Below are positions 1 to 10,878 of a stretch of 64,000 bases of DNA, one piece after another; position 1 is the stretch's first letter, and every line of letters begins with the position of its first letter. The position numbers were made by a program, and so were the translations under genes. This DNA is from Andrena cerasifolii (taxonomy: Eukaryota > Arthropoda > Insecta > Hymenoptera > Andrenidae). The notes below the pieces were generated by a model that saw nothing but the letters and a program-made list of their open reading frames with translations, was not told the origin of the DNA and did no database searches. Location of the stretch: NCBI RefSeq assembly GCF_050908995.1, contig NC_135128.1, forward strand, positions 11,127,114 to 11,191,113, written 5' to 3'.

Positions 1-164
1 AGAACAGGGGAAAAGGGAACTCTTTACGAGAATATTTTCTCTATCTGATCAACGTACTTACAACTCAAACAGATCTACTAGCATCTACTTTAGGTACCTG
101 TAATATTCCAGAAGTGATGTAGCACTCGCTATTCAACAGCTGAATGAATGTTTACCACGTTAAT

Positions 165-380
165 CAGTGGCGGATTTGAGGAAAAAGGCCCAGGTAGCAA
201 ACGTTCCGAGGGGCCCATTTTTCGGGAAAATGAAGAGGTAGTTTACTAAAAACAGGCTAACAATAAGTGTAGTAGTACAAGCAAAATGTAGCGTTTGGAT
301 AGAATCATAAGTTCTTTTGAAGATGCGGCCCTAATGTGGGCCTTCTCGGCAGGGACCCAGGCCCGTTAAATCCGCCACTG
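165..380. mobile_element. hAT-type non-autonomous element (216 bp) with 13-bp TIRs
   Basis: The element begins CAGTGGCGGATTT and ends AAATCCGCCACTG, a perfect 13-bp terminal inverted repeat. The flanks are ACGTTAAT (157-164) and ACCTTAAT (381-388), an 8-bp target-site duplication with one mismatch. CAG...CTG ends with an 8-bp duplication are the signature of the hAT superfamily. A sub-terminal GGCCCAGG-like motif is also roughly mirrored (near 188-196 and 356-366). The interior has no coding capacity, so it would depend on a transposase encoded elsewhere. One mismatch in the duplication suggests moderate age. No second copy with the same interior was noticed, but the degenerate element at 54747-55167 has similar GGCGGATTTG ends. 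Confidence 0.87.
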
Positions 381-677
381 ACCTTAATGCATGGGCCTCA
401 TTTAATCACGAATGTTATTCAAAGCTTGCCACCAGTCACGATATCACAAGGCTAACGTAACCCAGATAATTCCCTACGCACCAAAGAAACCCCCCCCTAC
501 AATCTTACACAAGCCTCGAAAAAGGGCATCACCCCCATCGTCAGAAAATCCATCCACCAACCGAATCTCTTTTCCCCAAACCAATTACTCCCAACTGTCC
601 ACCAGCTCGGGACCATTTTTCCCGAAGCCCACAAAAAGGGGTCGCCATGTTTCACAGTGACAAAACGCTCGGTTCCC

Positions 678-704
678 AAAAAAAAAAAAAAAAAAAAAAA
701 AAAA
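678..704 (+). repeat. Poly(A) run, 27 A
   Basis: Twenty-seven uninterrupted A residues follow GGTTCCC. This could be a plain homopolymer or the tail of a retroposed transcript. The sequence upstream shows no recognisable retroelement or processed gene, and I saw no flanking target duplication. Its length may also be affected by sequencing or assembly error. Confidence 0.9.
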
Positions 705-1310
705 CAGCCGCGAATGAAAACATTAAGCACACGATATCCGACGAAATATTACCCGGCGGCCGCGTCGCTGGCAGTCCTTCATTTACAAATTGAACGAATA
801 ACAATGAATCACCTTTATTCCGCAAAAATGGGAAGCGAGCGTACCTGCGACCGCCCAAAAACCAATATACATTAAAGTGCCTTCGATAATTTCGCGCGGG
901 GAAGGGATCACGGTCGAAATACATGAAAAATATTTGCATAAAGATCACCCGCGGCCATGAAAAACGGCTGTCCTTTGGTGGCCCATCTCCCCCTGCCGCG
1001 GCCCCCTGTCCACCGACGATGGACGACGAAATTTCGTTGGCCAGGGCGAAAGCTTCGGGAAACAGGCTGGAATTGCGTGTTTCTTGCGCGTCGCGGAGGG
1101 TCGCCGTGGACGGTTTCGTTTGCGTTTATCAAAACACACATTTAATTATTCCGCGCATCGCCGTGGGCGCCGAAAGTGGATACGCCGCGGCGGTCGCTTA
1201 TTCTGCGCTTAATTCACACCTGGACCCGTGACGGAGCGACTAGAGCCGCTTAAATTAAAGCGACGGATAATAAAAGCGTTAGCTCGTTGGAGGCCCGGGT
1301 TCAGCGGATC

Positions 1311-1419
1311 TCTTCCTCCTCGTTTTTTCCCCCCGCCCCCGCCCTCGTTTTCTTTCTGTTCTCTCTTCCTCCCGCGCTTGTTCCACCCCCGCGCTTTCTT
1401 CTTCCCCCCTTTTTTTTTA
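1311..1419 (+). repeat. Polypyrimidine tract
   Basis: About 110 bp are almost entirely C and T on the plus strand, with runs such as CCCCCCGCCCCCGCCC and TTTTTTTTT. Similar strand-asymmetric tracts recur in this window. It is low-complexity sequence and explains the long open frames on both strands here. Confidence 0.8.
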
Positions 1420-1834
1420 TTCGCTTCCGCCGCGTACGGGGCAACTTGCGCGTCGCTGCAACTTGCCTTTTGTTTTCCGCGGCGCGGCGCCGAGGTTTTA
1501 AAACACAGGAATGCGACCGCGTGCACGCGGGTCCGGGGGAGCCGCCCGCGGTTTGGCGAAAACTGTGTCATTACGCGACGGTGTCCGTTAATTGGGGGGA
1601 AAGTGGGGGAGGCCGTTGCGACGAAACGTGGCTGATTTGTGGGGGCGAGTGAGTTTTGGGTGGCGCTGTTGCGAAATATTTAGACGCTGGCTCTTTGACG
1701 AATGTTTATGGACGGTTTTGCGAATGGGAATAAAATTCTGTGACTTGTAAGTGAAGTTGAAATATTGGATGACGACACTCGTTTGCTGCTGGAGTGCAAA
1801 GTACGCAAAATTGCGCAGATTTTATTTTCCTAAT

Positions 1835-1972
1835 CATGACGAATTGAAGAGTCCTCGTAGAAAACACTGTAAGTGCTAAAAATCAAATTCGATGCTAGAG
1901 TATTACCAGTGGCACGTAAATTTTATATTTTTAATTTCCCACTTACAGTGTTTTCTACAAGGACTGTTCTAT
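1835..1972. mobile_element. Fold-back MITE, copy 1 (about 135 bp)
   Basis: A 30-bp arm (1846-1875, containing GAAAACACTGTAAGTG) is repeated in inverse orientation at 1940-1969 with about two mismatches. The AT-rich loop contains GCTAAAAATCAAATTCGATG and CCAGTGGCACG. The reverse complement of this element aligns with 31820-31962, including loop and one outer flank (CTTCAAT...CATG), so it is a dispersed family and not a chance hairpin. There is no coding capacity. No clear target duplication was resolved, so the superfamily is unknown. Confidence 0.75.
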
Positions 1973-3070
1973 TATAATATACAGAAAATAAATATTTACA
2001 CTTATGTGACAAGAAGAACTTATGGTTTAGTATTGTGATTTTTAGCTAAGCTTCCTAATGCTCTATAAAAATCGAACGCATCCTTGTTACGCCTCTAATT
2101 ACTAGAAGAGGAAATATGTATTACAACGGCGTGTGCTTTTCCCTGAAAAAAAAAACAAGTATTGATCCTAATAGCAGAGGTGTAAAGTGGTAGCCAAACG
2201 TCAAGTAGACGACATGGGGCCAGGTTTTGCGAGCATGTTGCACGCGACTTATCCAGACGACGTATTTAAATTCAGGCGAACTTTGGAGCGGTAAGTTCGC
2301 CCGTGGCTGGGACCGGGCTGTATTGAAAAGCTAATTCTCGGCGTACAATCGACTCGTCTCGGCGCGGGGCAAACTTTGTGAATGTGTCTCATTAACTGGC
2401 TGCGACAAGCGTGCGCACGCGTAAATTCGCGCGAACCGAGACGCGTGTGCGTGTTAAAGCGTTTCACTCGGTGTAACCACCGCGTAATCTCCTCCATGGT
2501 CGCGTATTCCCCGCGCGTATTTCAATTTAAAGTCACGCATCGGGTGACCTTTCCCAGCTTCTGCAAAACCGCCGTGCAAATTGCTTTATCTCCTCCTCAT
2601 CGATCCGCTCTGCTTAAATATGCCGAAGTTTACCGAGCGGTGTAATCGGCGAGAGTGTCTTTGCGGTTAAAATAGAGAACCGTATCGAAGCTTCTTCGAA
2701 CCAAGGGCATAGAAATTCTTTAAATTCGCGCAGGTACTTGCTGTAAGAATTTTTATAAAATTTAGAGAGTGGCATCAGCTGAATTTGATACTACGTTTCG
2801 GCAAGACCAAGAATTACCATTTAGTGTATCAAGAATTTAGCGATCGTCCCCGTTTTATTTCTCAAAGAAGGGACACTCGAAGGCAGCAGGTTTTCAAGCA
2901 TCCCCGTACAATTATTCAGGAAGCATCCCGTCGAAGGAAACAACGCGTATTTAGCCGTGAATTCTAATTAACAAGCGAAAATGCGATCGAAGAGAGGAGC
3001 AGATCGCCAGGAGGGTGGCTTCGATTAGCCTGGGACTCTCGTTACTAAATTCAAAACAATAAGGGTTCAA

Positions 3071-3083
3071 AGAGAGAGAGAGG
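3071..3083 (+). repeat. Short AG microsatellite followed by a G run
   Basis: About six AG dinucleotides run directly into a seven-G tract. It is short simple-sequence DNA with no evident function. Confidence 0.8.
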
Positions 3084-3341
3084 GGGGGATAGAAAGCTCG
3101 TCTGGTGAATTCCACCCGCGCCTGGTAATGGAACTTCTGCCGCTTTTATAAAACGGCCGGTCGGGCTTTCTTAAATAATGAGATACATTTAATCAGAGGA
3201 TTAATGAACGCCGAAGAAGTGGAATGAATTATGAATGATATTTATTCGTCGAGCACCGAGGCGACTTGGGAAATGATAATGCGGATCTTCGTCACGATCG
3301 TAACAATAATAACAACAGCGGCAGCAACAACGGGAACCGGA

Positions 3342-3368
3342 GGGTGTAAGGGGGGGGTGGGGGGGTGG
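3342..3368 (+). repeat. G-rich run with G-quadruplex potential
   Basis: GGG, then five bases, then eight G, T, seven G, T and GG. Four or more tracts of at least three G can be drawn within 27 bp, which satisfies the usual G-quadruplex pattern when the long runs are split. Whether it folds is not shown by sequence alone. Confidence 0.55.
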
Positions 3369-5340
3369 AAAACTGTCTAAAGAACGACGATAATAAAGAT
3401 GGTGGAATGTGGTAGGGACAATAAGAAACGTGTTCGGTAAAGCCAGACTCGGAGCAAGGGAGCGAGGAGGGTTGAAGGAGGGTGGTGGAACTTCGTCTCT
3501 CGCCTCTATTTGCATAAAATCGTCGTAGTCGACGCCTTCGAAGATAATGAAATGAAACTAAACAAATAACGCGGATGCTAAACATTAATTACATTCGCCC
3601 GTGGAGAGGAAGCGTGGCAAGGGTTTCGGGGAAATTAAGAGGCGCAGGGCGAGGGGGCGAAGCAGGGAGAACAGAGAGGAGGGACGCGGTCGAAAACGTT
3701 CGAAGGGTGGATCCTCGACGGGGTGGCGAATTAAGAAATCGTTTAAGAAGTTTAAATCGGGCACGCTACCAGAAAGAAAGGGTTGGACCGCCCACTTTGC
3801 CAAAGATACTACTGCATTTTAAGTAACGATCCTCGCGAAGCTACCCTTCGGCTTCACCCTTCGTGCTACGATTTACAATCGTGTTCATAAATTCTGATCG
3901 GTAAATTAGATTTGCCTGTAGGCTACGGCTTTGCAATTCTTGTCGCAGTTCTAACGAACTTCACTTTCGTCTAATATGTATCAGGTCCTAATTACTTCTA
4001 TTTCTAACTTAATTAAACATCGTATGTTATATCAGTATATATTACTCGAGATCGGTATTATTATATTATGAACACATAGATAGATATATTATAAAGACAT
4101 CGTATAAATATTGCAATAATTCTACTAATATAATAAACGCGAAAGTGTGTTTGGGTGTTTGTTACTCAATCACGTCGGAACTACGCAACGGATCTTTATG
4201 GTGGTTTGTATACACGTAGTCGAGGGCCAGGAATAATATATAGGATATTTTTGTATCCCGATTTTTTGAACATATTTATATGGCCACTCTCTATAACCCT
4301 GCGGAAAATATAGGCTACCATGAAATTTATACATCACACCCTTTCCCCTTTGTTTCACCCTCTTGACACTCTGTGACAATCAAAGTTGTACTCGGGCTAC
4401 GCCGAGTACTTTTAACTAGTACAATAAAAGTTGCAAAGGTATTACTATATTAAATGATAGCCATACAGTTATAGATGGGTCTCCTTTGTCTCCTGGCAAC
4501 CAATATTTTTAGACCCAGTCTGCCACTGATCCCTACCACCTGTCACTTAAACAATTATAAAACTATAATTGCTCACGTCTAAGAAATGAGATCCAGTTCG
4601 CAAATGATTAAAGAAACCCTCGACTTCCTCTAGCTCAAGGAACTAAGTACCTAGTACGTATGTACATACATTAGTGAATAACTTCGCCGGTCTTCAGTCC
4701 CCAGAATCTAATACTCGGCTAAAATACCACACAGTGATACATGATCGAAGAAGAACGACCAGTGCGATGGAATCGGGCGATGGTTCCGCTGGTTGCTTTC
4801 GAAGTCTCTATGGATGCCTCGCGGACCCGCTCTGTCCGAACTAAATCGACTGAAAAGTATGCGGGAAGAGTCTGCGCGCCGGAGATCACCGTTGCAATTC
4901 TGTAAACGATAAACCGCAGAGATGCACACGCTCGCGTCTCCGAAGATGCGGCGGGGGAGGAGGGACGAGTTATGCGATGCGCAGATCCGCACGTACGGAT
5001 GTATGATAGCCACTGACCGTTGCATTTCGTTGGGTATGCATTTACGAGCATGTTGGACCTCTTTCGCGGAGACATTGATGGACAAGCGCAGCTTATATGG
5101 CCACTCCGAGAGAGGCTGGTCGTGGCCGTTTACATATTTATGTTATGACTCCGCTTCACTCGACTTAATTGACGGAATTGCCATAAATTTGCGAATATCG
5201 CGTGGAAGAGGCCTGGGCAGCGAAGGAGACGAAGACGATGGACGAACGTGGGGCCACCTATGTGTACGTAATATATTTATACGTACGGTCCCGTTCACGT
5301 GCAGGCCGCCGTACGTGTGTGCATGCGCATCTGGGATCGG

Positions 5341-5440
5341 AACGAATTCCAATGAATACCGATTAGGAGAGTCACGGAACGTCGTTTCGTATCCCGGGGA
5401 CACGGTGGGAATTCCGAAAGACGGGGCTGTAATTGACGGA
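5341..5440. repeat. Local non-coding paralogous segment, pair I copy A
   Basis: This segment aligns with 6412-6530 across roughly 90 bp. Shared blocks occur in the same order: ATTCC, ATACCGATTA, GAGAG, GGAACGTCG, GTATCC and TGGGAATTC, followed by CGAAA. The blocks between them differ in sequence and slightly in length. I estimate about 70% identity by eye. The copies are about 1.08 kb apart in direct orientation. There is no terminal inverted repeat, so it looks like a local duplication, not a transposon. Confidence 0.5.
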
Positions 5441-7361
5441 ATTCCTGTTGGTTTTGAGAACGTCCAGCTTTTACCGTGATCGATACCGCCGTTCTCTGTT
5501 CTAATAGCGAATCGTTTTCGAGTTCCTTCCGAGTTCCCGGGGTCCCCGAGCGGGACGCAAGAAACCTCGGCGAGGATGGCGTCGTTCGGATGTTCCGTGC
5601 GGTCATACCTAGGAGTTTTGCTGGTTTCTTTGGCCTTTTGACAATCCGGACATGGAACGTGAGAAACGGGGTTGGAACGGGACGCGAAGAAGATTCTTAA
5701 TACAATCGTCCAAGGGAAATGGAATGGCAATACCTACGCTATGGTAAGGAGACATTCTCATTTAAATTTTTCAGGAAATCGATTTTTTGTTCTAAGTATA
5801 TCTGTAGCATAGTATCTGAAAAATACTCATTGTCAGTAAAAGTTATACTTTCATATATTCATAAGTCATATCCTTGAATAACGAATAAATAAAGGCTATA
5901 AAGTTTCTTTACTGCGAGTGGTATACTTTTCCAAAAAAAAATCTAAAAATCGCAGCAGCGTTTTTACACCTGTTGACAATTACTAGGCATTCCCGAAACC
6001 TTCAACACTTTATACACCTCTGAATACTATTCTCACAAAAAAGTTGTACATTTCATTAAACGTTCACCTTCCTCAAGTTTCTTAACAACAACGCTCCACG
6101 TTCCACCACAAAATGAAACTCTTCCCATCAAGTTCCCGTACCAAACCTGAAATTTGCGTTTTCCATAACATACACGCCACAGTCGCCAGGTTGTCAAAAT
6201 ACCCCCCACTAATTTATACATCCCTGTAATACACTGTATCCCAGCTGAGTCTAGCTTCCCAGCAAGAAAAGAGGCGGCTAGGGTCACGGGTCAGACTGAA
6301 ATTGCGCGCGGGAAGAGTTACGGTGGTTGAACGTAACCAATCGAACCGAAGAGTCCGCGAGATCCTAGCGTTTATGCGATTCGTCATTGTGCAACGGTTA
6401 CTTAGCCACTGGCACTGAGTAGCATTCCGCTGTATACCGATTAAGAGAGCCTGGGGAACGTCGCCCGGTATCCGATCCTCCAGCGACTCGATGGGAATTC
6501 GAAAAAGTCCCCGTCGCCGGTTTATCGCGGAGGTTTAGCGGGATCTGCCCGCGGAATAACTCACGTGTACACGCGGGATCTGCCTCTGTGCGTCCGGGGG
6601 TATGGGATCCGTAGGGCCAAGCGTTTCCTCTTTAATTGAATCGTATCTACATATCTGGATGGCTCCATCCGTCTGTACCGTAGGAGCTTCAGTAACGAAG
6701 GCGGGCGCGGCTCTCAAAAAATGGATCTATGCCAAAGCGCGTCCATCTTCGCGTAATTGCGCTTTTAAATTTACTCAACGCCTCCTCCCGCACCCACTTG
6801 CCGCCCGTCACGTTACACGCTCGGTGTTTCCAATTTCGTCCCGTGCTTTTTATTAAAAACACCGCTGCTTTGGGTTATTGTTAATCATCCCTGACGCCGC
6901 GGCGAATAAAACGCGCGGTAAATTCTGCCGTTTCGTCGGCGCATTTTTGTAATTACTCCTGGCCCTGCGAGCTTTGGGCGCTCCGCTCATGACTGCGGAC
7001 ATGTCTGAAGGAAGCAATCCCGTTAATGATCTGCGATTATGTCGCGAGTCGCCGGCTGCGATTTAATTGTAATCGCGTATGTAATGATCTAGGTATAGTC
7101 GGATTATCGTTTGCGAGATGGTGAACCGTGGTCGGGATTTTCTGGTACCATGCACACGCTGCGATGTGATTAATCGTCGAAAGAAATACCTAAGTAGGTG
7201 TAATGTCTGTTTGAAATTGTGCTTTCCTTTGGGACAAGATGAAATATTTGAAATAAAGATTTTTTGTTTAGGATAGATACTAATTACTTATTATATTATA
7301 TTATATTTCTGTTGGACTTGAACAGGTCTTCAGTTGAATACCATAAAAATGAAGTAACTTT
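5441..7361. other. Gene-free stretch
   Basis: No gene is supported. About 5740-6240 is AT-rich without recognisable repeats. About 6290-7130 is CpG-rich and contains the second copy of pair I plus a group of TAAT cores around 7030-7100 (for example GTTAATGATC and GTAATGATC). The AT-rich segment from about 7190 leads into a decayed hAT-type copy. Confidence 0.55.
6412..6530. repeat. Local non-coding paralogous segment, pair I copy B
   Basis: This is the partner of 5341-5440, in direct orientation. ATACCGATTAAGAGAG, GGAACGTCG, GTATCC and ATGGGAATTCGAAA match in order. Homology is not visible further upstream or downstream, so the shared unit is short (about 90-100 bp). Similarity confined to discrete blocks could reflect constraint or simply the age of the duplication. 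Confidence 0.5.
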
Positions 7362-7511
7362 CAGTATATAATTCCCACACACCCCTAAGGAAGGAGCCTT
7401 GTAAAAAGAAAAGAAAATTTGATTTTAGTCTTTCAATAAATTTTTATAATCGCAATGAATTTTATCGAATTTGCATTAAAAATATTTTATTAAATCCTGA
7501 GTGCGCCAGTG
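7362..7511. mobile_element. Decayed copy of the 20.3-kb hAT-type family
   Basis: Compared with the intact element at 20348-20521, this copy shares the TTGTAAAAA...AAGAAAA segment, a CAATAAATTTTTATAATC block, GAATTTGCATTAAA and the right end GTGCGCCAGTG. The left end is degraded and its position (about 7362) is inferred from spacing. No target-site duplication can be recognised. Confidence 0.65.
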
Positions 7512-8826
7512 GCCACATCCTTACAGTGCAGTTCTCTGGAAGTGGGTGTGGCCCCGTCGTACCGAATTTATAAATCCACAGAATCTTCTCAAAGTTTCTT
7601 GCAAGTCTCTTTCCTCTTCTCAGGCTGCGCAGTCAGAATTCCGTTGGAAATATTTTAAGCAGAAAGTGAAGCTCCTTTCGTGAGAAAGGGCCGTCAAAGG
7701 TTCATCATTCTATTATACTTGGAGTCAGAGAACGATAACGTCCCTCATCCGCCAAACGATCGCACGAGGTACGTCGACGTCAGAACACCAGACGTTTCCG
7801 TGTAAAAATGAGGGAACCGGGCAGCACGTGGCTGGATGGCCTCTGCGAAGACGCGATAGTGACGTTTCCCGAATGATGTAGACGGGCATAAAGTGGACAA
7901 ACTGGGGCGATTTGTCTGCTTTCCCGCGGGCTTGCACTCGGCGATGCTGGGGCGCCGAGGGGGCAGAGCGCGAGGGAACGGGCACTGGTTTATTTCCAGG
8001 GATAATCCAAACAAATGTACTCGGTGGCTCGCGAGTAAATAACATGCAAATGCCGTAATGCTGGTTGACCGATGGCTTCACTCGTCTCCAGTCTCGGACG
8101 TGCCTCGCGGAACACCGTGCTCCTACGGCGCTGGCATCCTCCGAGGAAAAAAAGGGTTTAATGTCGGCGGTGGAGGATCTATAGAGCCCTGAACGCGTGA
8201 CTGGGGGGCTTTTCATATCGATAGAATGTACCCCGGGTTTGTTATCTTTACTCGGTAGTATATTATTATTTAATGCACCATTATACAATGCAAACTCTGG
8301 GGGTAGACACAGACTCCTAAGAGAAAGCTTACTTGGAAGACGTGCTGTTATGCAAGAATCAATTCTCGCGTGGTCCATAATGCTCCTTGCAGTTTCGTTT
8401 CGAAAAATTCTTGAAGGAAGGACCTACGATTAGTCACCACGCGGAGACACTTTGAAAGTGTTGCCGAAGTAGTTGAAAATTTAATAAAAAAAAAGTATCT
8501 TGTCGGTTGCTCTTGTGAACCTGCAGGAAACATTCTCTGCGACTATTACCTATCGAGCTATAGTACAGTTTCCATTGCGCTAATCCTTTAAAATGACAAA
8601 GAGTTCGTATTAAAGTTAATACACTGTTCACATAAAAGTATCCGGGTTAATTAAAACGTGTAAGCGAACGAGTACATCGCGAAATGAACTTTTTCATTCG
8701 CAGAGGGAAGCGATGTCAGGGGGTGAACATAAATATTATAAATTTTCTCTCGAATATAATATTCTCTCTTTTTTTTTTTGCGACTCCGTACTGGAACATC
8801 GAAAAAGACTGATAATTTAATGGGCT

Positions 8827-8849
8827 GCGCGCGAATCGCGCGCGCGCGC
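8827..8849. repeat. Alternating CG tract
   Basis: This is nearly pure alternating purine-pyrimidine sequence of GC dinucleotides, interrupted once by AAT. Such tracts can adopt Z-DNA in vitro. A similar short tract lies at 61291-61304. No function can be inferred. Confidence 0.7.
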
Positions 8850-10849
8850 CTGTCCACCTGTTTGCCTATTCGTATTATGTAGAAAAGCAGCATCGATTTT
8901 TCTGAAAATTTTTATTCATTTCATAATGGGACTTTTATCTCGCGAACGCGCGACAACTCGTGTTCCTGTGCTCGCTGGCAATTAACAAAAGAAACGCGGC
9001 GCCGAACGAATTTGTATTTTCAATTCCGCGGCCCGTAAGTCGCGCTCGTAGCGCACTATGTCTTCATTAATTACCGCCGTTCGTTTGTATTACGCTTCGC
9101 GTTTTATATGATTGTTCGCGATGCCTCTGGTCGACGATACTGGCAAGCTCATTCCACTTTCAACCCTTATTGGACGACATTAATTAAATATCCAAAATTC
9201 GAACTCAAGTGTTAATAGAATTATCAGTGCCGGAGGTCGCTTGCTAAATTATATAAGCTGAGAAGCAAACTGTATGAAATTAATTAGAACCAACAAAGGA
9301 ACATATCGAAGTGATAATCGCCGATTTTTATGCGACCTTGGTAGCAAGTAGTTCTTACAAAAATATTTCACACGAATTTCTTTTTAGCGGCTGACATTCC
9401 ACGTTGAACAGGTGGAAACGGTCCTCGCAGTTGAAGGTGAGAAATATGTTCATAAATATTAGCTAACGCAAGGTTTGATAAGTTGCACAGGGAATCAATG
9501 GCTAATCTTTTCGCACGGTGCAACGCCCACTATCGCGAAAGCCCTCGTATCCCCCAGACATCGTCGAAAACGATGCTGTCCGCATAATTTCGGAAGTCTT
9601 TCGAGCATTAACAATTGTCCCGATCACACGGAGGGATGCGCAACGTAGTTTCCAGCTCCTGGGCGATTCTCATTCGACTCTAACGGGGGTTGAACAGATA
9701 ACCTGGTTTCGAAAGGGGCAGCAGATGGGGTGTTGGCCAGTGGCTATCTCAGACTTCCCTCATCTTGTGCCGTTCTGCAACCCCCGTGCCCGCCCCAGCC
9801 CCACCCCGCCCCTTACGACGAGAGCTACCCTGCTTTATCCGCCCGCTCGCCATCCACCCCCATAGTTTCCTGGGAGATCGATTGTTATGCATAGCCTGTA
9901 TTTGCCCGGCCAGCTCTGTAACTGGCCCCAGAGTCTGGAAACTCGGGGTGAGAGTCTGCAAGAAGCCACCCCGGCCGACTCGACCGATTGACCATCGTCC
10001 AGAAGGGACCATGGCCGAGACGCTCTCGAAAAAAGCAATTTCGAATGGACAGGCAAATTAGACGGGCCGTAGTTTTAAGGTTTCGGGAGGATACGCCCGG
10101 GTTGATCGATACTTGGACAGAGGAGATCGTGCTCGTTTCCTAGTGGACGAGTCTGGCTTGGCCGAATTCAGTAATTACTTCACGCATGGACGTTCGAAGT
10201 TCTTGCGCAACGAACGAGTGAGAATCGAAGGCGTTGCTGCAGCTTTTGAAGATACATTTTTAGGGTATCTGGGTTTCAGTAATATATTTTGGGGGTGGGT
10301 TTGGTGTTTGTTTACTGTGAGAGGAAGATGAGCTTTTCATTGCTTGACGTATTGAGGTTTTAATTAGTAGATTAGAAAAGGAGATAACGGTAGATGAAGA
10401 AATCGTTGGAGCAAGCTCCTGCGCTATGGTTTGAGGGTCCAGGTGGCTGACATGGGCGTAGAGACCACTGTCCCTTCCAGGATGTTTATTCTTGCGTAGA
10501 CCAGCCTGTACCAAGCAAACAACGAAATGCAAATCGAGATTATTCCGTGCCGCGCTAGCTGTTAACCAGAATTATTCGAGTCTTAATGATAGTTTAGGTA
10601 GCAGCCTGATCTAAGGGATTAGACTGTGAATATTGCGGGGGCTAATGAACACCTGGGAATTAGCTTCGCATTTAAACTTTCGGGAGGAAAGAATCTATTG
10701 ACCTGTTACTGCGAGTTCACTTTATTCCGTATCTTTTGGTGTCGCTTGGAAACCTCGACCGGTCGGATCACGGAATTAGGTACTTGCAGGATGAATCTGT
10801 CGATGACCTGAACAGCTCAGTCTCCGAAACAGTTGCCTGGAAACTGAAG

Positions 10850-10878
10850 GATTCTAATTGAATAATCCAATTAGAATC
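10850..10878. repeat. Small perfect hairpin
   Basis: GATTCTAATTG and CAATTAGAATC form 11-bp arms around a 7-base loop. It is too short to be a convincing element end or RNA gene. The homeodomain-type core TAATTG lies in each arm. Confidence 0.7.

Larger units (their letters stand above)
389..1834. other. Gene-free, mostly GC-rich unique sequence
   Basis: No coding region is supported. Short open frames overlap on both strands, as expected by chance in CpG-rich DNA. The stretch contains the 27-A run (678-704) and a polypyrimidine tract (1311-1419). From about 890 to 1650 it is strongly CpG-rich (many CGCG and GCCG words), then it becomes AT-rich towards 1835. Confidence 0.6.
1973..5340. other. 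Gene-free stretch, low-repeat
   Basis: No gene is supported. The stretch alternates between CpG-rich segments (about 2220-2660, 3590-3730, 4730-5340) and AT-rich ones (about 1975-2110, 3880-4150). It contains a short AG microsatellite, a G-rich run at 3342-3368, a purine-rich segment around 3600-3700 and the small palindrome GTACTCGG-GCTACG-CCGAGTAC (near 4391-4412). Open frames up to 185 codons (4922-5479) resemble no known family and overlap frames on the other strand. Confidence 0.55.

Noticed and set aside
4444..4530. Segment whose reverse complement starts CAGTGGCAGACTGGGTC, like a hAT end
   Set aside because: No opposite terminus or 8-bp duplication could be found, so it stays a possible remnant only.
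4922..5730. Overlapping 185-codon plus and 195-codon minus open frames
   Set aside because: Two long frames on opposite strands over the same DNA, neither resembling a known protein, indicate stop-codon-poor CpG-rich sequence. Part of the region is the duplicated non-coding pair I.
7725..8378. 217-codon minus-strand open frame, the longest in the window
   Set aside because: No domain, signal peptide or similarity that I recognise. It overlaps another frame on the same strand in CpG-rich DNA, where long frames arise by chance.
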